NCBI RefSeq assembly: GCF_020882245.1
Contig: NC_083600.1
Span: 44,177,019-44,241,018 of the forward strand
Length of the DNA: 64,000 nucleotides
From: Rhopalosiphum padi
Lineage: Eukaryota > Arthropoda > Insecta > Hemiptera > Aphididae
Direction of reading: 5' to 3'
Shown: piece by piece, positions 11,421 through 23,170 of the stretch
Layout of the letters: every line of letters starts with the position of its first letter
Position numbering within the stretch: position 1 is the first letter of the stretch
Position numbers and translations under genes: made by a program
Notes under the pieces: model-generated
What the model saw: only the letters and a program-made list of their open reading frames with translations
What the model was told of the DNA's origin: nothing
Database searches by the model: none

Positions 11421-14205
11421 TTACTCATGACTTCTGTTCTAATACTCTCATGACCGTCCCAGGATTCCAAATAATATGAGTGCAAAATTTAGTACCAAAT
11501 AGTCAAAAACAGACGATTGACATAATGTATGCGACATTATGCAATAATTTAGATAGATTATAGGTTAATATCTGTAGAACCCGACTGCCTATTATAATTT
11601 ATAATCTATTTATTTTCTCCGTTACGCTTTTTTTTATTTTTATTATTATTATTATTTATCTAAGTATTTTTATTGAAAATAAAAACATTATTGTACAATA
11701 ATATTGCAATATAATATTGTTAAAAGAAAACAGAAAATTCATATATTCAGTTATTTTCATACATTTTTGGAAAATATTAAATTTGTGTGAATCATTTTGT
11801 TAATTTATTTGTTATACGCTTTACTGACAGTTTCCAAGGCAAAACAATTCCAATATAATCTACAAACGTCAACAAAAATGTTTTTAATTTAATTCTAGTT
11901 TTGTTTTAATAATTTATAAATACAATAAATGTAATTGGTTGACATTACGTAGTAATCGTGTATTCGTGTATACGTTTTAAAATATGAGACTAATGAAACA
12001 TTTACATTAGTAAATAAATATGATTAATTTTTTTTTAAATCCTAAAGACGAAACGGTCATAAAAAGCTACAAGACCGTTCGTACTCTACGAAATGTTGAA
12101 ACATTGTATGTAAGAAGCATGCGTATTCTACGTAATTAGTATAATAATTAGTAGTTAAATATAATATGCTCTATAATAAATAACAAAATAAATGTGTAAA
12201 ATGCATTAATATAAACAATATTTCTATTTCCTTTTTTCTTTTTTTTTGTTATAAATTGAAATGTGACATAATAACAATTATCGTAGCAATAAAATACACA
12301 ATGAAATAAAAATATGCTAAACTTTAAAACTTATAAATAGTAACGAATCGTTATAAATATTAGGTATTTTTATATAACATGTTGGGTAATGATATGTATC
12401 AATTTTAAATAGATTGTATGCCACGGATCAATATTGACATGACTACTTGAGTGCTAAGAATATGACTGAGTATAATTTTAAATTTATTATCATCAACAGA
12501 TTTATTTTATTATGATAAAGTATAAAAATAATTCATGTATTGAAGTCGGCAAACTTTTTCGGGGAAAATTTACAATAACATTTTTGTTAGTACTATCATT
12601 ATGTTTTGATATAAGTTATATCATAATTATAATAACGTTATATAAGTGTTCGTTTTGTACGAAATAATAAAATTAATAAAACTATTTGTTCTCATCGTTA
12701 CACTTCAAACGTACATATTACAACATAATATAAACATTAAGCATACCGAGATATTTTTTTTCCATTACTCGACACAAAATTTCATGCCAAACATCACATT
12801 TTCGACTAGCTAAATAAATACACGCACTTGATCAGATTTTGGTATTTTATGTTGACTAATTAATCTCTTAATTTATTGTCGGATGATAAATGAAAAATAT
12901 TAGTCATGCATTTATTCTTCACCTGCGCAATCAATTCTTTAAATAAACATGTCCGATTGAAACGAACACACGTGTCGTATCCCTTTTGCAAACGCTTAAA
13001 AATCATCAAAAAAAAAAAAAAAAAAACCACTTGTATGTTCGAGAGACACAACAGATTTTGTCGATCATAAAAAACAAATTGTATGCAACTACAAATAAAG
13101 GTCACAATATACAAAATAAAATTAAATATTTAAAAAACAACGTTTTATTTGTATAACCGAAATACAAATTACGTAATTGTTTACCTTCGTTGCTGACCTT
13201 ATATTTTTCATGGGCGACTATCCTTCAGTAAAAATTGATTCAACCATTCAATATTGTTCTTTGACATTCGTTTAACTATAATTGAAATTTAAATAATAAC
13301 GGAGCACCGTTAATTTTCGGGTTAAAATAATTTTATTATAAATAAAATTAAAACAATGAATAAATATTCGACGTAGGAACATTTTCTTTAAAAACTTAAC
13401 GATTTATTGATCTCGTATAACCGCATTTTAAAACCATGAAAACCAAATATGAACGCGGATTGACATGCGAACATTTCCGACGGAACTCGGCAGCTTTCAA
13501 AACACAGACTTTTTATATCATAAACGTGTTTAGTGTTATGTATTAAATTTTTTATACTTCGTATTAATTCGTCGTGAATTGTGTTCATAATTCATTGAAC
13601 TGTAGCACTATAGATTGATGAGACTTTCTAAATTAATATAATATTATAATAGTGTAGATAAAGAGATTGCTTTTGTGATCTAAGAACACCTGCAGTATAC
13701 TGTTCTCCCAGGTTTGAGATACATTTTTATTTTACGACAATTTGATATTATCGAATCTTAAATAATAGTATCTTAACGAATGTTCGACATTTTCAAGTCA
13801 TCGAAACTGTATTGTGCCAACTATAGAATTTTGTGATTCACTCTTCGCCTCGTAAATGGGACGGTGAGAGGTGTGCATTGTCGAATGTTCGTGAAAACTA
13901 TAATTTAATAGTAGGTACCTAAGTTGGGTTTGGTTAATAAAGTCGCCTTCAGACCTAACCTAAAATTTTTAATGATTTAAAACATGCCGTTAACGTTTAC
14001 CATACAGTGTACACATACATAATAATAATCTACACTGGCATTATACGACTAGCAAAAATTTTATCATTACTAAGTAAATATTTTAGTTTCATTTTAACGA
14101 TATTGGATTAATGTAAATATTTAGTAATAATAAAAGAAAAATCTTTTCGAACGCGTAGACACTATTATTACACTCGTGCACACATGAGCACATATTTAAT
14201 TAACC
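11421..14205. other. AT-rich stretch, no gene seen
   Basis: No frame with coding signature. Short frames at 12860-13114 and 13388-13588 are not supported by splice sites or motifs. A fragment around 13680-13720 is slightly GC-richer. Confidence 0.5.
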
Positions 14206-14386
14206 TTTTATGTACGACAAAACAAACTTTATCGGAGGAATAATAATACGTAATAATCCGGCGTTAAATAACATTAAAAATTGTTTAATCCCTTCATCTG
14301 ATCGCCGGCACAAAACCATAAAAGTTCGGAATACAAATTTCCGGAAAACGTCGTCGAATAACAACCCGCGTATAGCTATTTATCGT

Positions 14387-14501
14387 TTACGTCATCAAAC
14401 GATATCAAATCGCATCGCAAAAATAATGAATGACGTAAGGCATTGTGCTATATATTATTTTATGGCGTATACCTACCGCTGGTGTAGACTTGTTGACGTC
14501 A
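14387..14501. promoter_or_regulatory. Cluster of three CRE-type (CREB/ATF) sites
   Basis: TTACGTCA at 14387-14394, TGACGTAA at 14431-14438 (its reverse complement) and the full palindrome TGACGTCA at 14494-14501, all within 115 bases of a CG-richer patch. An open frame of 116 codons overlaps (14210-14560) but has no recognisable domain. Regulatory function is inferred from motif clustering. Confidence 0.3.
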
Positions 14502-16226
14502 TTGATACACACGGGCCACGGCAATCTATTGTGGATACGCACTATTATCAGTTCCTATAACGCCATTCATAAATTCGTTTTCATAATAATTCAGTCGTTA
14601 ACACGTCTAAAAACCTTTATCCTGAACACACGTGGTGTAATAACGAGCACGGTGTAATAACTATTATAACTACACGTGGTATATATATAGTCTAGATATA
14701 TTGTAGGTGGCATTTAATTATACGCGAAGGTCCCGTTCGTTTCTACAGAAAGAAAAAGAAAATATTTTCGTTTAAGCAAAAGTAATTATTTGATATAAAA
14801 AAAAAATTATTGTGGCATAACAAGAGTACATATATTATCATTGTTGTAATTTATGCGAATTGAAATGCTTGACATATTTTCTTGTGTCGAACGGCATTGT
14901 GATGTACTACTCGTAATAGGTTTATAGTCAACATTTAAATTATATACATCCCAAGCTATATCGTACACGATCCACACAACACTTGTCACTGGTCAAATAG
15001 GTAGTTTTAAATCGATAGATATCTAAATATTATGTTAATCCATTTATATGGAATTAAAACTATATATTTTGACGAAGAATTGGACTTTTTAATGTGGAGC
15101 AAATTGAAATGTCGATATTTTGTATAAATGTCATGCTTGACGGGGACATGGCTAATATATGTAGATTATATTTGATCATACCCATTTTTTACTATTCAAC
15201 ATTTTTACCAGACTAATTTGTTCCTCTGTTATATAGCATAGTTCTTTAAAAGACACATGTAGTAAATAGTAAGTCATTACTCAAAAAAAAAAAAATATTT
15301 TTACAATGATAACAAAAAAAAATGTAATGCATTATAATGTGGTGTAAATAATAACAATGTTGTATTTTTCTCATCAGCACTAACATAGACAAGTTTCCTA
15401 CAATATCCATTTATGTATATGCATGACAATATATTCATAGAATAAAACGTAAATTTTTTATTATTGCATGAAGTAGACAATAATTTTATGTAAATATTAT
15501 ATTTTGGAATACAGAATTGTATTTATTCGTCTATATGAACGTCTAAATGATTTGAAAATGTATTAGTCATCTATAAAAAAATTTAAATAAACACAGAAGA
15601 ATATGTGATAAATGAGTTGACGAAAAAGCCTAAAAAAATAATTATTACATTTTAAATATTACAAAAATACAAATTTCTTTGGTTTTCTGAAAATTGTTTT
15701 TATCTAACACTATACACAAAAATTGTAATACCGTGACTTTCTATACATATATCTATTAGTTTATTTCATTTTTTTTTTCGTTAATCGTTTGTATAACCTT
15801 TAATGTTTAAGTGCCTCGATGGTGTAAAATATTGAAGAAATATTTATATGTGTATCCCCATTTTCATAATTTACACGTACCGGCATATATGTTGATAACC
15901 TTTCATTTTTCGATACTTCGTTTATATTCAGTGACGGACTATGAAAAAAATTTGACCCGGAATAATTATCAGTCCAGTCCTCATATTTGTTTCATCGTGA
16001 TCTTTAGGGTAGGTACAAATTAATGTTTATTTTGAAGTTGTATGGAACCCGGTGCGCCTAAATTAATAATTACTAAACAAAATCACTCATATTTTACACC
16101 TATTAAAAATAGAATAAAATATTGAATTAAAAAAAATTGTACGTAGTTTTTTTGTTTAATAAATAATTTTAACTGTTCATTATATCAATAACATCAATAT
16201 AATTTCAATGTATTTTACTCTGTCTA

Positions 16227-16295
16227 TTAGCCGCATGGCCCACTAGGAAAAGCCACGACATTCCACCGACATAGTCCACCACAGCAAAAATTATA
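16227..16295 (-). CDS. Possible Cys-rich terminal exon
   Basis: Acceptor ACATTTTTCAG, then 22 codons and TAA. In the phase-0 frame it reads YNFCCGGLCRWNVVAFPSGP and then Cys-Gly. The Cys-Cys-Gly-Gly start recalls the Cys/Gly genes at 2.4 and 5.4 kb, and short Cys-rich tails are common in insect secreted peptides. An alternative frame (IIFAVVDYVGGMSWLFLVGH...) is also open and hydrophobic, so the frame is not settled. Small GC-rich island in AT-rich DNA. Could be chance. Confidence 0.2.
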   Translation of the reverse strand, partial: YNFCCGGLCRWNVVAFPSGPCG

Positions 16296-16893
16296 CTGAA
16301 AAATGTATTAAAATTTAAAAACGTTGAAAAATTATTTGCCAATGACAGTATAGTAACTTATAAAATCCAAAATATGTGTTTCTTCGGCGGACAACGTAAA
16401 AAAACAACTCGTATTGCCCTTGTACTGCGTATAACACAGACATAGACGAGAAATAGGTACTTACTAAAAATTGGGTATTTTACATTTGGGCGAGTTTATA
16501 CAAATTGCAATGGGTATATGCTATTAAGCTAATGTATTTAAGCGAATTATTATAAAATATTTTCATGTGCTTGAGAGATATATTTTTTTTAATATTCTGT
16601 AATGTGTAACAGCAATATTTTATCAATGCATTTTCACGCTAATTTTAGAATGCAGACTGTCTGAATTTAATGGGTTTAATTAAAAATACCTTGTATTTTT
16701 TTATTATTATAATTAAAAATCAGTAATCAAGTTTAAAAATCGTGTTATTTAAAGTATTATTATAATTATTAATTTTTTTTAGACCCACCTGTTGGAAATT
16801 GAATAATTGGTTTTTTTAATTTACTTTATTTTAATCACATACCTACGCTTTATATTACCATACTTGTAGGATTTATTTTCGCCTGACGCGTAC

Positions 16894-17005
16894 CTGATCC
16901 AAATCCAATGATGACAAAAGTTGTGATGAGATAGAAAAAAAAACTGATCGATGAATTCGTCTTTTTTGAAATTACTTGATTATTTCGTGACAAAAATGTA
17001 AACAT
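16894..17005 (-). CDS. Possible first exon ending in a hydrophobic segment
   Basis: ATG (17005-17003) followed by 37 codons plus one base, ending at donor-like CAG/GTACGCG. The first 19 residues are polar (MFTFLSRNNQ, then Lys/Ser/Asn-rich), and residues 20-36 are strongly hydrophobic (ISFFFYLITTFVIIGFG), as in a signal anchor or late signal peptide. The reading is open although the DNA is AT-rich. The exit phase (1) does not match either frame of the next exon-like piece at 16227-16295, so an intervening exon would be needed. No family recognised. Confidence 0.2.
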
Positions 17006-18753
17006 CAAAATGCAATTTAATAATTATGAGCAATCAGATAATAAACGCACAAAATACATCAGCAAAGAGCTACTTATATTTAGATACGTATACGTAGAAT
17101 AATAATAACTACAAAATCAAAAGCAATATAATCTGTATAAGCAAGTATAACCTTTGAGCCAGTGAGCTCTGTAAGAACGGTATTGAAATCAGAGTAATAT
17201 TTGACGTCCAACGGTGAGAAAATTCACATCCTAAACGGGAAGATTCGGGTTTACGATATCATCAGAAGAGTTGATTTTACGTGTGGTAAATATATCAATA
17301 TCGTTTTTAGTGAGTAAAGCGTACTTGTTTGGTAAAACGAATGTTTTTTGATTTTTATTGTCATAACGAGGCCACATAGTCGAACATGACAAATTACGTT
17401 TTGTGCAATTAGGTGTACTTGGTAAAACACGGCCTTTTATTCGGCATTTGTTGTTCGAAGACTTAATTAATTAAAAGACTGCCGATAATATTGACGGTGA
17501 TAAATTGACGAGCGCACTGCAATGATAACGGAGCGAAAATAAAACGACGTACTACGTGTGTGTTCTCATGCTAAACGTTGCGGCCGAACTGATCTCTGTT
17601 TGACTTATTTTATTTATATTTATACTTCTTTTCGCCTAAATATTTTGTTTATTGTTATTTATTTTGATATTTTTATTACAAACATTCGTTATTATAGTAT
17701 AAACATACACATATACATAACAATAAACAAATATATTTTTGATAAGTAGGTACTTTTATTCGTAAACGCATAAATCAGACCAATATATTTTAATTATTTA
17801 TAATCTATCATGCTATAATAATATTATTCATTATTTTTAAACGGGTAAACATATCATAATACGTAATTTGATTTGTATTAAAGTAACAAAAGCATGTAAC
17901 TACAATAATCGATTTAATGCTTGATTCACTACTTCCATTAATGCAATACATTTTAATTTCTTTATAATCTGAATGTTCAAAATAAAAATTCTACACGAAA
18001 ATTCTATAAAATATTATGTTTTAGATAAAAATATTTTTGCTCAAATAATGTACAAACTACTCACCAAACTTTACTATCATGTGCAATAATGTTAAAAAAC
18101 TTGGTGTTGGTTTCAAAAGTATTCCACTGATGTTATCAATTCAGAGTTGTAACGTGTAACCAAATTAAAAAAAAAAATTATTTTATTTATTATACTTTTC
18201 CAGTCATTTGACTTATTTATAACAGTTTTTTTGGGCAATTTAACAATTAACAATTATTGATAATATAAATCATTTACAAAAATTTACATAGATATATAAT
18301 ATAGTGATACATAGAATAGGATATAATATATTATATATTATACATCATTTTGAATCCTCACGGATTATGGTTAATAATTAATTCTTAAATGGTAAGAAAA
18401 CCCGAATATGTATCTCCACGTTTTACTACTTAAAAACATTATAAATAATATACAGTATCTAAAATGTAACTACTGCATGTTCGAATAAATATAATATATT
18501 AAATCCGCCAAAAAGTCAGTTTCTCCTTTGACTAAAGTTTAGTTATTAAACAGATAAGTAGTCTATTAGCCTATACGTGGGAGTGACTGAAACTAAAAAT
18601 ACGAATAAAGCCGACCAGCTGTGGGCTGTAGTGTTAAATTGAAACTCAAGGTTTCGAGGGATTACAGAAATTTTTTCTAATGAGTAGAGTGCTAAACAAG
18701 TTATCCTTTTGGTATCCTTTAACCACTAATCACATTTTCATAGTTACAATATA

Positions 18754-19140
18754 CAGGATAATGTTCACCCAATATTAAATACGATTCTAAAATATAAAAA
18801 ATTTTAAATTTAAAAATTAAAATTAAAATTTTTAATATTATGAGTTTATTACATAAATATAATATGTATATATCTTAATACTATACTTCCAAATTTTTGA
18901 GATTTTTCATACTAATTGAGTAGTATCGTGTGACAAAACAAACTACTGTTTTACAAATGAGAGCTACTCTTTCTATTTTATTGTAAATTATTCAGTTGAT
19001 AATTGTTTTGAAATTGTTAAATTGTTAGTCAATATTAAAGTTCGTATGAATAGTTTCTTAAATACTGAAATATTTATACTAACAATAATGGTGCTTAAAA
19101 ATGGATTTACAAATATTGATGTAATAATTGATGTGTATAG
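18754..19140 (+). repeat. Interspersed repeat copy A (CAGG-ended family)
   Basis: Begins with TA/CAGGATAATGTTCACCC. Near its end, 19073-19112 (TTTATACTAACAATAATGG...) matches 53785-53823 closely, at a similar distance from a TA/CAGGGTTAATGA start at 53511. Right end not located. Confidence 0.5.
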
Positions 19141-21943
19141 TATTTTACAAATGAATGTACTTATATAATGTATAATTTATAATAAATAAATGGTGGATAT
19201 CTCCTTATTATTCCATTTTTTTTTTTTTATACGAAAATTTGTCTTGTGATAAATTATTTACAATTTAATGACGTGGCACCTTTCAAAATAACGTAATAAT
19301 ATCATATTCATTTCGAACAATTAATATTGTGGTTTAAAAATTAATTTCATGGTAAGTCATATTATTTTGACATATTATTTCCATACAAATATAATAGTCA
19401 TTATATGATAATCGGTACCCCGGTATGACCTATTGTTTGAAAATATTATAATACATATTAATTATTAATCAATATACTTACACTCATAGTGCATTTGTCT
19501 AATCCGCTGAATTCACTACGACCGGAAGCACAATATTATCGACGCTGTAACTATTATTTTTGACTTTGTTGTATTTTTTGTACGTGTCATGTACAGGCAA
19601 TAATTATACATTTTCTAAGCTTTCAAGCATTGAAGTGAGTTACTTCTTTTGTAAATTTCAAACTGACGCGGACAGCTAATACAGAAACTATATTTTTATT
19701 CAAATTTAAAAGTTTTCTTTTAATTAATTTCCTAAACATAAATAATTTGTTAAAGTTTTTCTTTTTTAACAAATAAATAAAACATAATACGCTTTATAAT
19801 TTAAAGGTGTATTATAGTCGAATATTCGTTATTTTATATGGAAAAAAACTATCTCGGTAAGGGTAATTAAAAATAAAATTAATTAAAGTTAAATTGTTAT
19901 TTATTTGTACGATTAATCGGTGAATTCAAAACGCCAGTTACCTACTTAAACTGTTTTTAATCAATTCAAAAATATGGCTAACTTAATTCCACCGAGTTTC
20001 AATATATCATTAACTTACCCGGCCTCGCATAATCTCATCATCTGTATGGATACAGCTATATATTATATCATACAATATTATGTATTATGTGGAATATTTT
20101 CAAACACTACTATAAGGAAGTAAATCATTTTTATTCAGTCGAAATCGATCTGCTTGTAAGTGATTATTTTTCTCGGTACACAGTGTATATTATTGAAAAT
20201 GACTACAACCTTACTGTGTGGTCAGTTATTTAACGCGCATTGCGGGGGAATACGCTACATTATAAAAAACTCAATTTCTAAAACTCGATTTGTAAAGGAT
20301 TCGGAATCAGTGTATTATATAAAAATGTATCTTTCTACGTAGGTACGTTACACCGTATTATTCGTCAATACACCGCACATGTAAGTACACCGCATTCAGC
20401 GGTGAAAAACATATTTTTCCGCAAATTGTCTACCCGACGGCTATAATATCGATCCCGAGGAATACATTCGCCACCGCATTTGAACATACATAATAGACCT
20501 TGATTTCGAAATCCGATTTGAAAACCCTTCACTGTTTCGCATTTACTCGACGTGATGTTTTCGTTTGTTGTTGTTGCAATATTATGAATTCGAACAAAGA
20601 TGAAACGGACGAATAAGAAAATAATAACCCTACTATTGGTATTTATGAATTTTTCTCTCGAACCGCGTCCGAGTAGAGCTTTTTTTTTTATCTCGAAATC
20701 GTCAAGACCTCTATTGACCCCGACGCCGTTCTATTCATCACAATAATAATTCAAAACACTGGTTCGAAATCAGAAACATACGTGACATACACCCCGTCAT
20801 ACGATATATATATTTATTACTTCAAATAGATTTTTGTAACCAGAGCTTGAATTTATATGTACTTAAAAACCCAACATTTTTAAACGTATTCATTTAAAAA
20901 TATAAGGACAATCTATCAACCGGTCAATAAAAGTTTTCATAACAAATAAACAATTTGTTATCCACGTATAAAAATATAAAACCAATACAATTGTAAGATA
21001 TGAGTTTTAAAATTGTTTGCCACGCGGACATGAATTTAAATTTCCACAAATAATCGCTCAAATTTAAGCTGCTGCGCACATCGATGTCGTTGTATTCGCA
21101 TAAAATTCAATAATTAATTGATATATATAATATATATTTATATATAAATTAGAGATTTTTCAATATAATATATTTGTATAACTGTATATGAATTCAGATA
21201 ACTATAATAACATAATATGCAATACAAATTTTGGTTCATTTTATTCAAAATCGTTTAAACCAGTAATTACTACCGGCAGTTGCAATAAAGTTAGTAAATT
21301 AAAAAAAAATATGTAAGCTCTTTATCGGTTGTTCGTTTATTTGATTTATCACAAATTCACACATTGAGACAATCAATAATATATGTTTTTACCCGTTACC
21401 ACTCTGATCGTTTGTCTTAGTAATCGAAATCTGAAATACGTATTATACCAAAGAACTACTGACGTGCAATCGCGGGCAACCTCGAGCATAATTGTCAAGA
21501 ATCGTCGAACGTTTCGTTTTTAGGAAACGCAAATTCCTATTTAAACGATTCAACTGCAACGTTTGAGCTAATTCGTAAGTTTTTTTGCGGATTGCATCAG
21601 CCGGTGCGAGTGCTATGAAAAACGTCATTAAAAATGATTCGTAGCCGAAACACACACCACTAGTACGAGTAGCAGTGTTATCGGTCGTGTATATTACGAA
21701 TCCATCACCGACGTCGAATTCCCAATTCTATTCGATCTCTACAGTCGTAAAACCACTGCGCTTAAACAAGAATATACTCACCAGGTTTTTTTTACTTTTT
21801 TTTACGTAGTCGATGAGTTACTGCGTAACGTTGACGTACACTTTAATAATATTACAGTCTCAGCAGCCTGCTTGAACGGAACGGGAAAAACGTGTGTGGA
21901 AACAATAATTATTCACACAATGCTGTGGTTTAATTTTTTAAAT

Positions 21944-21949
21944 TTTATT
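21944..21949 (-). terminator. Possible GPA2 polyadenylation signal
   Basis: AATAAA on the minus strand, about 390 bases after the GPA2 stop codon. It is the nearest canonical hexamer that I noticed. In DNA this AT-rich such hexamers occur by chance, so the assignment is tentative. Confidence 0.2.
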
Positions 21950-22334
21950 AAACAAACAAAAATCATTATCATTCGATCGTCTAATTATAGTAATATCATG
22001 AATCGTAATAATAGGTAGTAAAACTAATTATCCAGATCTATAATGTGCATGTAACTAAAATGCTATTATATAATATTCAGATTAGTCATCGAGTGCCGAA
22101 CTGTACAAACGAAGTATAATATTATCATTATGTTTTTAAGTACAGTATTATAATGGTATTAATGATTAATGAGTTATAAATTACGATTGAGGTAACTATA
22201 GAGTAATAAAGTTATAGTATAGACTATAGTTTACTCGTGTAATAGTAATAATAGCGTTTGCTGATGTTTAAAAATTCTAATCAAAAATATTTTGTCTCCG
22301 TGGTGTGGTGAAATGTCCATCAAGAAAATAAAAA

Positions 22335-22427
22335 TCACTCCTTCTTGCAGTGGTAACACGAACAGCTCAACGCTGATTTGAACACCAGCTTTCTCACGCC
22401 CTCCAGACAACGGACATTGACTTCGAC
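22335..22427 (-). CDS. GPA2: GPA2 coding exon 3: C-terminal cystine-knot strand and stop
   Basis: Terminal exon. After acceptor TTGATTACAG it encodes residues 100-129, beginning VEVNVRCLEG and ending in SCSCYHCKKE before TGA (22337-22335). Cys106, Cys121, Cys123 and Cys126 complete the ten cysteines, and the closing C-x-C-x-x-C motif is the standard end of glycoprotein-hormone alpha chains. Entry phase 0 fits exon 2. The complete precursor is 129 residues, near the length usual for insect GPA2, with about 101 residues after the predicted signal cleavage. No frameshift or early stop interrupts the three-exon model, so the gene looks intact. It is separated from exon 2 by an unusually long intron of 12,848 bases. 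The conserved end at Lys-Lys-Glu leaves no C-terminal extension. Confidence 0.93.
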   Translation of the reverse strand, partial: VEVNVRCLEGVRKLVFKSALSCSCYHCKKE

Positions 22428-23085
22428 CTGTAATCAAAATAATTGGTTGTGATTAATACATCATTGATTAACAGCTATAAAATAACAAGGTTTTTTTTTT
22501 TTTGACGGAATAATAATTCTACAATTACACGATATTAATAAATATTATGATGTATAATACAATATCGTAATTGGTATTTAGTATGACTAAAACTATTCAA
22601 TATTTAATAGTTTCTTACAAGAAGTTTAAATTTTATAAATGTTTCCAAACATAGTTTACGTTACTCGTTAGCAACAGTTATTATTAAATTTGTTATGTTT
22701 TCGATAAGATATTATTATTAATAATATCGCAATATTGAACTCTTATATGAATATGAATTCACTAAACTAGATTATACGTGTATAATATTAATGCTTGGCA
22801 AACTATTATGTCAACGCTTCCGACGGAATTAACCCAAAGACAAACTTTAGTGATTGAAATTCAATTTGCTCCACTTAGCTCTGTAAACTTTGCTAAAAAC
22901 GTTCTATAATCCCCTTTAATGCAATATTATGTCGATTAATTACGTAGAAGACACCACTCAGGTAACCACGATACCTAAATTTCCATTAGTATTTTTTGTG
23001 TTCAAAACAAATAATTTAATTTGTGTTGTGTATAGGCCCTATAGATTTGTATACAGACAATTATAACTTTTGATGCTTTCGTGTA

Positions 23086-23170
23086 GGGCAGTGGCGCAGC
23101 TGAAGATATGCCGAGTACCCACAGGGAGCACGATTTAAATGCTTTAGTACAACTCTTAATTCTCCCCGTC
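23086..23170. repeat. Possible repeat fragment starting GGGCAGTGGCGCAGC
   Basis: The phrase 'GGCAGTGGCG(T/C)AGC' begins many insect interspersed repeats. Only the start is recognisable; the remainder is not assigned. Confidence 0.25.

Larger units (their letters stand above)
17010..22330. other. Intergenic sequence downstream of GPA2, no gene seen
   Basis: AT-rich apart from moderate CG content at about 20340-20560 and 21420-21800. Frames at 17558-17749, 20160-20342 and 21443-21655 have no supporting signals. The repeat at 18754-19140 lies inside. Confidence 0.5.

Noticed and set aside
14210..14560. 116-codon plus-strand frame
   Set aside because: One of the longest frames in the window, but there is no domain, no splice sites and no codon bias; the CG-richer patch lowers stop frequency.
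22231..22437. 68-codon minus-strand frame over GPA2 exon 3
   Set aside because: Wrong frame; the genuine exon is read in another frame from acceptor CAG and carries the C-terminal GPA2 motif.
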